A stretch of 64,000 bases of DNA from Moorena sp. SIOASIH (GTDB taxonomy: Bacteria > Cyanobacteriota > Cyanobacteriia > Cyanobacteriales > Coleofasciculaceae): assembly GCF_010671925.1 (NCBI RefSeq), contig NZ_JAAHIH010000001.1:997053-1061052 (forward strand), in the 5' to 3' direction. Each line of letters starts with the position of its first letter. Positions within the stretch are counted from its first letter, which is position 1. Below the pieces are notes generated by a model. The model made no database searches and was not told the DNA's origin. It was given only the letters and a program-made list of their open reading frames with translations. This document shows, piece after piece, positions 43,947 to 52,215 of this stretch. A program made the position numbers and the translations under genes.

Positions 43947-45416
43947 TTACCGTCCACCAACAGTAATCGAATCTACCTTGATATGAGGCTGACCCACAGT
44001 TACATAAACACTGCCGCTAATGGAACCACAGAAACCAGCGGCTAATCCTAAGTCTTTGGAACACATGGAAATCTTATTCATAATTTCCTTAGCTTCCCCA
44101 ATCAGAATTGCCCCTTTCAGCGGTTTAGTGACTTTGCCATTTTCAATCAAATAGGCTTCATCGACACCAAAGTTAAATTCTCCAGTAGCACCAACACTAC
44201 CACCGCCCATCCGCTTGCAGTAAATACCTTTATCGATAGACGCAAATAAATCCTCTACCTCGTAATCACCAGGAGCGATGTAGGTATTGCGCATCCGTGA
44301 AGCAGCAGCATAGGCATAATTCTGACGGCGTCCACTACCTGTTCTGGGGTGTCCAGTCAGCTGAGACCCTGCCCGGTCGGCGATAAAATTCTTCAGTATG
44401 CCATTTTCTATCAACAGAGTTCTTTGGGCTGGCATGCCCTCATCATCCATATCAATGGTTCCAAAGGCATTGTCAGATAACCCTTCATCCCAGGCGGTAA
44501 GGCTTTCGTTAGCAATCTTCTCACCTTTTTTGTCAGCAAACGGAGTAGTTTTCCGCTCAATCTGGGTCGTTTCCAATAGGTGTCCACAGGCTTCATGGAA
44601 AATTACCCCACCAAAGGAATTGGCCATGATAATCGGGTAAGTACCAGACTCTACGTAATCGGCATAGAGCATCTTACCAGCGGATTCAGCAACTTCCTCT
44701 GCAGTACCATTATAATCCCAGGCTCTTAGAAACTCTGGGTTACCGGTACTACCAGCACGCTTGCCAATCGAAGAGCGATGGTCGCCATCAGCACATAGTA
44801 GGTTATATCCCACAGACTGAGTTAAACGAATATCTCTGGCAAAGGTGCCATCACTAGCTGCCACCATAACTTCCTGCCAATCCCGGAAATAAACAGCCCG
44901 TCGGGATTGGACATGGCTAGCCTTGCGCTGGAGTGCCCCATTGGCATCCAGGAGTACTTCTCCCATTTCTGCCATGGAACTGCAACCGGATAGCCAAGTG
45001 TCTTTGCCTTTAGCAGTAGCGTAATCCCGCAACAGTTCCAGGTTAGTTTCTGGGATAAAGGCATTAGGGGTAGGTAATTCCAGCCCTTGAATAGACAGGG
45101 CTTTCTCCAAAGCCGCTTTTAGACCCGAAAAGGATAGGTCATTAGTGCTAACATAGCAATCTGACTTACCCCGAAATACTCGGATACCAGCACCAGAGGT
45201 AAGGCGGGGAGAAATGCTAGTAATGGCATCATCTTCCGCAAGACAGCTGATGTAGTTGACCCGTTCTAGGAAAAACTCAATGAAATCAGCACCAGCTGCT
45301 CGTCCTAATCCCAGGAGAGTGGAAAGGGGAGCTCTCCAGCTTTCATCAAAGCTTGAGGATGTGGATTGGTATTCCAGAGTAGGTAGTTCTTTGGATAGAA
45401 GTAGGGTTGGGGGCAT
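43947..45416 (-). CDS. tldD: TldD-family metalloprotease
   Basis: A 489-residue TldD protein with the zinc motif HEACGH (in [12 protein letters not shown]). Other landmarks: [62 protein letters not shown] and [14 protein letters not shown] at the end. With TldE/PmbA it forms a heterodimeric protease. The gene pair is transcribed leftward, with the metal-bearing subunit first. Substrates in cyanobacteria are unknown; processing of ribosomal peptides is one possibility. Confidence 0.93.
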   Translation of the reverse strand: MPPTLLLSKELPTLEYQSTSSSFDESWRAPLSTLLGLGRAAGADFIEFFLERVNYISCLAEDDAITSISPRLTSGAGIRVFRGKSDCYVSTNDLSFSGLKAALEKALSIQGLELPTPNAFIPETNLELLRDYATAKGKDTWLSGCSSMAEMGEVLLDANGALQRKASHVQSRRAVYFRDWQEVMVAASDGTFARDIRLTQSVGYNLLCADGDHRSSIGKRAGSTGNPEFLRAWDYNGTAEEVAESAGKMLYADYVESGTYPIIMANSFGGVIFHEACGHLLETTQIERKTTPFADKKGEKIANESLTAWDEGLSDNAFGTIDMDDEGMPAQRTLLIENGILKNFIADRAGSQLTGHPRTGSGRRQNYAYAAASRMRNTYIAPGDYEVEDLFASIDKGIYCKRMGGGSVGATGEFNFGVDEAYLIENGKVTKPLKGAILIGEAKEIMNKISMCSKDLGLAAGFCGSISGSVYVTVGQPHIKVDSITVGGR

Positions 45417-45581
45417 AGATAATTTCCTTATCCTTTGGATATATATCCTTTTGATGATGGGTTTTATATCTGCCAGTCTAGCAAAATCCTCAAAAGTTGG
45501 TTGAATCTGGTTCCATACTATGGGGGATGAGCTTTGTTGATTTAAAATTATTTATCTATTACTTAATTTAAGATTAGTTTT

Positions 45582-45968
45582 ATGAAGACTAAAGGATTTC
45601 ACCATGTAGCGATTATTTGCTCAGATTATGAAAAATCGAAACAGTTTTATGTGGATATTTTAGGCTTTTCAATTATTGAAGAAACCTTCCGATCTGCTAG
45701 AAATTCTTATAAATTGGATTTACAAGTGGGTGATGGCGATAGGATTGAGTTATTTTCGTTTCCTAATCCCCCTGAACGAGTTAGTCATCCAGAAGCTTGC
45801 GGATTGAGACATTTAGCATTTAAAGTAGATGATATTCAAGCGTCGGTTAATTATCTCAAATCCAAGGGGTTGGATGTAGAAATAATTAGAATTGATGAGC
45901 ATACTGGGAAGCGATTTACCTTTTTTAAAGACCCGGATGGATTACCCTTAGAAATGTATGAAAGTTAA
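45582..45968 (+). CDS. VOC-family (glyoxalase-like) protein
   Basis: A 128-residue single VOC-fold module of the YaeR/SMU1112c type: GFHHVAIICSDYEKSKQFYVDILGF, LRHLAFKVDDIQASVNYLKSKGL and FFKDPDGLPLEMYE carry the usual metal ligands (His, His, Glu). VOC proteins include glyoxalases, dioxygenases and resistance proteins, so the reaction is not defined by sequence alone. It stands alone, divergent from tldD. Confidence 0.87.
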   Translation: MKTKGFHHVAIICSDYEKSKQFYVDILGFSIIEETFRSARNSYKLDLQVGDGDRIELFSFPNPPERVSHPEACGLRHLAFKVDDIQASVNYLKSKGLDVEIIRIDEHTGKRFTFFKDPDGLPLEMYES

Positions 45969-46260
45969 ATAGAATAGGGAATAGGGAATAGGGAATAGGG
46001 AACAGGGAACAGGGAGCAGGGAGCAGGGAAGTCAGAAGAGGAACCCACCCCTAGGGTCTGTCTTCAAACTCGGAGATCCCCCTAAATCCCCCTTAAAAAA
46101 GGGGGACTTTGAGTATGGCTCCCCCCTTCCGCGCGGGGGGCTGGGGGGGATCATAATCTTGCGGAAAACTTTGAAAACACGCCCTAACCCCTCCCAGGAG
46201 GGGAAGTTAAAATATTGTATAATTTGCTAAGAATTAAAATTTGAAAGGAAACTAAATAAA
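45969..46260. mobile_element. gggaata/gggaaca heptamers and MITE (tagggcgtg family), copy 2
   Basis: Heptamers at 45975-46030 are followed by a 135-bp element at 46052-46186 that is the inverse copy of the one at 27120-27254. Its ends (tagggtctgtcttcaaact, ttgaaaacacgcccta) are slightly diverged. A short leader follows with aaagga about 10 bases before the profilin ATG. Confidence 0.8.
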
Positions 46261-46683
46261 ATGTCTTGGGATAGCTACATCGATAATCTAATTGCACAAT
46301 CTAAAGACGCTAATGGAACTGTTCATGTTGATCGAGCTAGTATCATAGGTCTTGATGGTGGTGCTAAGTGGACGACAGATGCTCATCCTCATGCCTTAAA
46401 GCTCAATTCTGATGAAAGCACAAACATAGCTAAGATTTTTAAGTCAAAGGATTTCACGGGATTCATGACAGGAGGTATATCGATTGAGGGGCAAAAGTAT
46501 CAATTTTTGCGAGAGGAAGATGGCAAAGTTGTTTATGGAAAACAGAAAGATTTCGGAGCTGTTACTCTCCAGGCCAGCAAAACGGCTATCGTTATTGGTC
46601 ACTGTCCAGAAGGTGGCCAACAAGGAAATGCCAATAAGGCAGTTGCAGTTATCGCAGAGTATTTAGAAGGTATGAACATGTAA
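46261..46683 (+). CDS. Profilin homologue
   Basis: A 140-residue protein strongly similar to eukaryotic profilins from end to end: MSWDSYIDNLI at the start (Trp3 and Tyr6 are the poly-proline-binding residues of profilins), ASIIGLDGGAKWTT (profilin IIGQDGSVWA), FTGFMTGGISIEGQKYQFLREEDGKVVYGKQ and the C-terminal helix VIAEYLEGMNM. Profilins bind monomeric actin and proline-rich peptides. An actin-profilin pair acquired from a eukaryote is known in Microcystis, so horizontal transfer is the likely source. No actin gene is in the window. The function here is unknown. Confidence 0.87.
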   Translation: MSWDSYIDNLIAQSKDANGTVHVDRASIIGLDGGAKWTTDAHPHALKLNSDESTNIAKIFKSKDFTGFMTGGISIEGQKYQFLREEDGKVVYGKQKDFGAVTLQASKTAIVIGHCPEGGQQGNANKAVAVIAEYLEGMNM

Positions 46684-46975
46684 CGGTGGATAATGATGTC
46701 GCAAAATAAGAAGTGGGATAGATTAGTGATTAATAACAAGTGATTAGTAACAAGTGATTAGTAACAAGTGATTAGTAACAAACAAAGGAAGTATAGCAGT
46801 TTTTAGCCTAATGAGGTACACATAATTTTTTACTTCTTCCCTCTTTTGACTTTACTGCTCCCTGCTCCCTGCTCCCTGCTCCCTGCTCCCTGTTCCCTGT
46901 TCCCTGTTCCCTGTTCCCTGTTCCCTAAAATCCAAAAACTCCTTACTAGCTTGAAAACTGCTATAGAGTACAGCA
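46684..46975. repeat. 14-bp tandem repeat and a MITE with heptamer core
   Basis: A 14-bp unit (gattagtaacaagt; two heptamers) repeats about four times at 46716-46785. A tagcggttt-family MITE follows (46793-46967: tatagcagtttttagcc ... gaaaactgctata) with ctccctg and ttccctg heptamers in its core. It reaches to the start of the DUF29 gene. Confidence 0.82.
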
Positions 46976-47422
46976 ATGACTCAAATAAGTAATCTATATT
47001 ATCTGTATGATGTTGATAATGAAAAATGGTTATTAGAAACCCTGAAACTCCTAAAAGAAAAACGACTAGAAAATCTCGACTTAGAGCATTTAATTGAGGA
47101 ATTAGAAGGATTGGGACGTCGAGATAAATTAACAGTTGAAAGTTTTTTAGAACAAATTATACGACATTTATTACTCCTGAACTATTGGCAAGACCAATAT
47201 GACTATAACGCCAATCATTGGCAAGCGGAAATTATGAGTTTTAGAACCCAACTTGAGGAGTATTTAACTCAAAACCTCCGAAATCATTTACAAGAGAATC
47301 AAGCCAAAGTTTATCAAAAAGCTTTAAAATATGTCAGAAAAAAAACCGGTATGATGATTCAATTTCCTGAAGACTGTCCCTATGCTCTCGAACAATTATT
47401 AGATCAAGATTGGCTCCCTTGA
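46976..47422 (+). CDS. DUF29-family protein
   Basis: A 148-residue DUF29 protein: DNEKWLLETLKLLKEKRLENLDLEHLIEELEGLGRRDKLTVESFLEQIIRHLLLL is typical, as is NHWQAEIMSFR and the closing FPEDCPYALEQLLDQDWLP. DUF29 proteins are soluble helical bundles that are widespread and multicopy in cyanobacteria. Function is unknown. It is preceded directly by a MITE end. Confidence 0.85.
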   Translation: MTQISNLYYLYDVDNEKWLLETLKLLKEKRLENLDLEHLIEELEGLGRRDKLTVESFLEQIIRHLLLLNYWQDQYDYNANHWQAEIMSFRTQLEEYLTQNLRNHLQENQAKVYQKALKYVRKKTGMMIQFPEDCPYALEQLLDQDWLP

Positions 47423-47688
47423 AAAGCTGATATTTAAGCAGTAAGCGGTCAGCGGTCAGCGGTCAGCGGTCAGTGGTCAGTGGTCAGTGGTCAGCCGTCA
47501 GTGGTCAGCCGTCAGCCGTTTGCCTTTGGCTGTTCCCGTAGCGTCGGTGGCACAGGCTTCTAGCCTGTGATCTAGCCCATAAGCTGAAAACTGATAGCTG
47601 AAAACTGATCGCTGATCGCTGATCGCTGATCGCTGAAAACTGATAGCTGATAGCTGATAGCTGAATACTTACTAAACTACTACCATAA
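47423..47688. repeat. cagcggt and tgatcgc/agctgat heptamers
   Basis: cagcggt/cagtggt heptamers (47437-47520), a ggctgttcccgtagcg palindromic unit, then tgatcgc and agctgat heptamers to about 47670. They lie between convergent genes. No gene is present. Confidence 0.85.
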
Positions 47689-49584
47689 TTATGACGGCGA
47701 AGGCATGGGTACCTCCTTAACAGTTGGGATCTTTTCTAAAGTCAATCGGGCAGTAGTGGTAGTCCCTGAACCAGATAGTCGCTTAAGGAGTTTGGGTTTC
47801 GGGTCGTGGATCAGGCAGATAATCCGGTCTTCTGGTTGCCAAGGTTCTCCAGCTCGCACTACCTGTAGCTGATTCTGCCGTTCTCTCAACAGCGGTACTA
47901 CCTTTCCGGAATCAATCAGTGCTTGTAGATAGGTCTGTTGATAGGTAAACCCAATATTTTCAAGCACAGTTTCCACCAACTTTACTTCCCCTTCGCTCAC
48001 ATACTGGTTCCAAACCTTTAGAGGCAGATCAAAGGTCAGAGCAGGTTGAACATTATTGGGGGTGGAGTTCAAGCTTTGGGCATCTTTAGGTAATACTGCC
48101 AACACTCGCGGTGGCTCAAACTCTTCATAAGCCCGTTGAGCCAACACAAAGTTAACCTCACCATTTTTGGTCATTGCCAGGAAGGTGCCCATGGAGTCCA
48201 ATCCTGCTTCTTCCAAAACCTCGACATCCATAGCATTACTCAAGAACGCCTGTAAATTTTCCTCTAGTGCCTCCTTGACTGCTTCGGCGCTAGTATCAAT
48301 AAGTACCACAGACTCATCCTGGTCTTGGAACAGACGAGCAATCAGGCGAGCCAAAGGATTCGATCCCACAATCACAGCACCTTTGGCATTGGTGGCGGTG
48401 ACTCCCAACAGATTTGCCACCACTTGAGCCGTTAGCCCTTGGATAAACACGGTCATAATAATGGTTAGGAATACCATGGCTTTGACAGTATCCCCTCCAC
48501 TTATCCCCTCTTGGGCTAGCAAAATAGCAAACAAGGAAGCTACGGATGCTGAAACAATGCCCTTGGGTCCAATCCAACTGACAAATAGCTTCTGACGCCA
48601 GTTCAGGGAACTATTCCAAGTACAAACCCAGATATTGACGGGTCGCACTACTAACATCAGGGCTAATACAGTCAACAAACCGCCCCATCCTAGCCCTAGG
48701 ATACTGGCCAAGGACAGGTCTGCTGCCAGAAGAATAAATAAAACAGATACTGCCAATATTGTCAACTGACCTTGAAACCGACGCAACTGACGCAACTGAG
48801 GTGTAGCAGTGGAACTCAAAACAATTCCCGCCACTACTGCAGTCATCAATCCGGACTCGTCCTGGAGATATTGGGCAATCCCATACAAGTCCCATACCCC
48901 TGCTAGCACTACCAGAATTTTCAGGTTTTCATCAAGAAAATCAGCTTTTCTGAGGAACCAGCTCAACACCCAGCCTCCTGATCCACCAATGGCAGCACCA
49001 ATGCCGAGACGAATCAGTAAACCGCTGATTAGTTTTACCAGATCCGTATCACCATTTAATACTACATCTAGCACCAAGACTGCTGTAATCGCTCCCACTG
49101 GGTCAATCAGAACCCCTTCTCCTTCGAGTAAAGTAGCGACTTGTCGATCAACCCGTACTTGTTTGAGCAACGGACCAATCACAGTCGGACCGGTGACCAC
49201 CACTAGGGCAGAATACAGAAACGCTAAGTTCCAAGGGAATTCACCCAAGAAATGAGCTGCGATCGCACCTCCAACTAAAGCAATAACTGTACCGATAGTC
49301 ACCAAGTTCCGCAGACTATCTGACATTTTACTCAGGGAACGCAGGTCAAGATTTAGCCCTCCTTCAAACAAAATTAATGCCACAAACAAAGAGACTATTG
49401 CTTCTAGACCATCCCCTAACTGTTCGGGAATGACCAAACCCAGACCATCACGTCCGACCAATATACCTAACAGTAGCAAGAACACAATGCCAGGGACTCT
49501 CAAGTATTTGCCCAGCACCTGAGCACTGATACCTGCCATAACCGTCAGCACCATCAGTGCTGTAATATCAAAAGGCGCTTCCAT
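47689..49584 (-). CDS. CPA1-type Na+/H+ antiporter with C-terminal regulatory domain
   Basis: A 631-residue membrane protein. About 12 hydrophobic segments in the first ~400 residues include the CPA1 core: LFVALILFEGGLNLDLRSL, SALVVVTGPTVIGPLLKQ and LLEGEGVLIDPVGAITAVLVLDVVL, with the acidic residues (Asp in the GVLIDP region) used for ion transport. The C-terminal ~230 residues contain a Rossmann-like RCK-N domain (GAVIVGSNPLARLIARLF, VVLIDTSAEAV) and probably an RCK-C domain. It belongs to the cyanobacterial NhaS/NhaP group and should act in salt or pH homeostasis. Confidence 0.87.
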   Translation of the reverse strand: MEAPFDITALMVLTVMAGISAQVLGKYLRVPGIVFLLLLGILVGRDGLGLVIPEQLGDGLEAIVSLFVALILFEGGLNLDLRSLSKMSDSLRNLVTIGTVIALVGGAIAAHFLGEFPWNLAFLYSALVVVTGPTVIGPLLKQVRVDRQVATLLEGEGVLIDPVGAITAVLVLDVVLNGDTDLVKLISGLLIRLGIGAAIGGSGGWVLSWFLRKADFLDENLKILVVLAGVWDLYGIAQYLQDESGLMTAVVAGIVLSSTATPQLRQLRRFQGQLTILAVSVLFILLAADLSLASILGLGWGGLLTVLALMLVVRPVNIWVCTWNSSLNWRQKLFVSWIGPKGIVSASVASLFAILLAQEGISGGDTVKAMVFLTIIMTVFIQGLTAQVVANLLGVTATNAKGAVIVGSNPLARLIARLFQDQDESVVLIDTSAEAVKEALEENLQAFLSNAMDVEVLEEAGLDSMGTFLAMTKNGEVNFVLAQRAYEEFEPPRVLAVLPKDAQSLNSTPNNVQPALTFDLPLKVWNQYVSEGEVKLVETVLENIGFTYQQTYLQALIDSGKVVPLLRERQNQLQVVRAGEPWQPEDRIICLIHDPKPKLLKRLSGSGTTTTARLTLEKIPTVKEVPMPSPS

Positions 49585-50095
49585 AGATTTGATATGTTCT
49601 CACGGAGGAATATCTCGACCGCCATTCTAGCTTGCCCGGTGAGATTCGCTCTACCTGTTTTTCCGTTGCTTCAGCATGGGATGATCAGATAACTGAAGTA
49701 CTGAGCTAGTAAGGTTTTGCATCTATTTCACTAGCTTTGAGGTGATTCATCAACGGTATTATGGTAAGCATTCAGCTATCAGCAGTCAGCCTTCAGCTAA
49801 TCAACGGGAGATAGTAAACAAGCATCGGGGGTGCTGATACGAGTGGTTGAAAATCCCTGCTAGTTTTAGTACTCCGACCCCATGCAGTTATAGCGCCTGA
49901 TACGCGACACGCTGATAGCACCTCAAGTAGCATCTCAAGTAGCGCATTAGCACCTCAAGTAGCATCTCAAGTAGCGCATTAGCTGATAGCTGACGGCTGA
50001 ATACTTACGTATCATGCGTTCGCGAAGCGGTTCTTTTGGAACATCCCATGGTCAGAAAAGAGTGATTGTTTTGCCCTGAGGACTAGAGGTCAATG
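49585..50095. repeat. Intergenic region with an inverted copy of the ~85-bp repeat
   Basis: agctatc heptamers (49770-49800), the inverted copy of the 43727-43815 repeat (49805-49890), repeated cacctcaagtagcatctcaagtagc units (49918-49980) and a gttcgcgaagcggttctttt, then ggaacatc unit (~50018-50045) that recurs at about 51722. No gene is seen. Confidence 0.7.
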
Positions 50096-50123
50096 AAAAA
50101 AACTCCTCTGGATAATTGAGGAG
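50096..50123 (-). terminator. Rho-independent terminator of the PEP-CTERM gene
   Basis: On the minus strand ctcctc - aattatcca - gaggag forms a 6-bp stem followed by seven T. It lies about 50 bases after the stop of the PEP-CTERM gene. Confidence 0.78.
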
Positions 50124-50175
50124 CGATCGCCTATGAAAACCGATTAAAATTTTAACGTTTTGATGTTGATCCGCT

Positions 50176-50814
50176 TTACTTCAATTTACGTTTGAGAGCT
50201 GACCCAAAACCAAGAGAACCAGTAATAAGCAGACCTAAGACAGAAGCAGGTTCAGGCACAGGTGTTGTACATCCAAAACATGTAATCTGGAAATCAAAAG
50301 CACCATCACCTCCATCATTAGGACCACTTGCAAAATTAGTAACGATAGCTGTGTATTCGCCAGTTCCAGGCAAACTTAAGGTTACTACAGCACGAGGATC
50401 TCCAAATGGTCCCGGATTAGGAATTTCATCATCAGCAAACTCTAGAAAGCCTGGGTCATCCTCATCAATATCTGTAAAAAATCCGCTAGCAAAGTCGGAA
50501 GTATCCTGGAAAAGACCTTCAAAAACCCAGAGAGCTGGATCTAAATCTTGCTCTATGCGGAGTGCTTCGATTGTAACTACATCTCCTTGATTCCCGAAAA
50601 AGTTAAAAAAACGACCTGTGGACTGGTCGCTAGAAAAACCACTACTAGAAACAGCATCAAACTCAGGGATTCCGTCTTTTAAAGTCCCTTGGTAGGTGAT
50701 AGATGCGGCGTCAGCTGGTGCAGCGGCAATCCCAGCGCCAGCAATGACACTGAGGGCGAGAGCGCCGCAGGTAAGGGGATTGGTGACTTTGTTGTTTATC
50801 AAACTATTAAGCAT
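50176..50814 (-). CDS. PEP-CTERM-anchored secreted protein
   Basis: A 212-residue exported protein. A signal peptide (GALALSVIAGAGIAAAPADAAS) is followed by a beta-sandwich with pre-peptidase-C-like features (PGTGEYTAIVTNFASGPNDGG) and acidic low-complexity parts (DIDEDDPGF). The C-terminus (PVPEPASVLGLLITGSLGFGSALKRK) is a PEP-CTERM sorting signal recognised by exosortase. The ATG at 50814 is chosen because aggag lies nine bases upstream. An upstream in-frame ATG would give an atypical leader. It may be a surface or extracellular-matrix protein. Confidence 0.87.
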   Translation of the reverse strand: MLNSLINNKVTNPLTCGALALSVIAGAGIAAAPADAASITYQGTLKDGIPEFDAVSSSGFSSDQSTGRFFNFFGNQGDVVTIEALRIEQDLDPALWVFEGLFQDTSDFASGFFTDIDEDDPGFLEFADDEIPNPGPFGDPRAVVTLSLPGTGEYTAIVTNFASGPNDGGDGAFDFQITCFGCTTPVPEPASVLGLLITGSLGFGSALKRKLK

Positions 50815-51792
50815 GATGATCATCTCCTGACAATTGACTATGTTTGCACGCAAAAACAGAGCAAGCTTCAAACTTGAACTTTGGACAAAAAGCACTTGAA
50901 GTCTTTTGAACAACCTTAGAGTAATTCAGGATTTACGCACCAAGACCCTTAAAACCCGGTTTATCGCTATAAATCAAAGGCTTAAATCCAGTTATTACCT
51001 TAAGAAACCAGGTTTCTGGATAAGTCAAGGGTCATTTTTATCAACAATCGTGATGTTGACAGTTACAGATTAAAAAAAAAATCACAAAAATGCCTCTGTT
51101 AGTAGCAATAAAAAACCTTATTAGTCAACGCTACTAAATCGTGATTTTATTGATAATCCGTTTATTAATTAACCGGTCATTTCATCTAAAAATCAAGCAG
51201 ATCAAGTCAATTAGTTAGACCATCTAGACCCCAAGACTCACGCGAGCACCATGAACTGACCTATCGAAGACAGATAGTTTGAACCTGGATTTAAGTAATT
51301 AGGAGTTAAATCAACTCTTGGTATTGATGGCTTACTTGTCTCCAATCAAAATTTTATATCTAACTCAGAGAAAATTTATAAATTTCACGGAAAACTCACT
51401 AAACCTTTAACTATATAAAGCTTTGATAAAAATTTTTTTGATGAGATAAAATTAGATAGTTTTGCTCTCCTAGAGTGATTCTAGTAAATGAGTAGTTTAA
51501 ATCAGCTTAAGCCCTTAAATAGCAAGGGATTCAACAAAAGGATGCATGGCTACTCCCTACTCCCATCAACCCAGGACGAAGTACCTCACCCAATTCAGAA
51601 ACGCTATACTATGTTTACATCTCAAGTAAAAATGCTATAGATCACAAATTAACCATTAGTAGCAATTTGCCGTTAAAGAAGTCATACCACCCACATCAAG
51701 GTCTGTCTAGATTTGAGGTTAGCGTTCGCGAAGCGGTTCTTTTGGAACATCGCACTCTGTTAATGAGATGCTGACCAATAATTTTCTTTGAA
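50815..51792. other. Long intergenic region upstream of the PEP-CTERM gene
   Basis: About 980 A+T-rich bases without a supported gene. Small palindromes of the aaacccggttta / agaaaccaggtttct type (50950-51020) and the right end of a tagcggttt-family MITE (about 51541-51611: gaagtacctcacccaattcag) are present. A gcgttcgcgaagcggttctt unit occurs at ~51722. Promoters for the secreted protein are expected but not identifiable with confidence. Confidence 0.55.
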
Positions 51793-52180
51793 TTAAGAAT
51801 TTAGAATTAAGAATTTAGAATTTAGAATTTAGAATTTAGAATTTAGAATTTAGAATTAATAATTTAGAATTAATAATTTAGAATTAATAATTTAGAATTT
51901 ATAATTTATAATTTAGAATGTAGGGTGCGTTAGGGGCGGGCTTGCCCTCATTTTCAACTTCGAGCGCCAGTATTGGAATAGCCCGCCCCGTAACGCACCA
52001 CGAAGTAGAATTAAGAATTTAGAATTTAGAATTAAGAATTTAGAATTTATAATTTATAATTTATAATTTATAATTTATAATTTATAATTTATAATTTGGA
52101 ATTCTGCATTCTTCATTCTGCATTCTTCATTCTTCATTCTTCATTCTTCATTCTGCATTCTACATTCTACATTCTGACAT
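51793..52180. repeat. aatttag/aatttat and ttcattc/tgcattc heptamer arrays
   Basis: Long runs of 7-bp units (gaattta, aatttat, aattaag/aattaat) at 51793-51918 and 52010-52097, split by a gtagggtgcgttaggggcgg ... gccccgtaacgcacc palindrome (51919-52000). They continue as attcttc/attctgc/attctac heptamers to 52180. No gene is present. Confidence 0.88.
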
Positions 52181-52215
52181 ACAACCTTCAACCTTCAACC
52201 AATCCCAACAACCAC

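Noticed and set aside
50823..50913. Longer N-terminus for the PEP-CTERM protein
   Set aside because: It would put 30 or more residues before a normal signal peptide. The aggag site fits the ATG at 50814.
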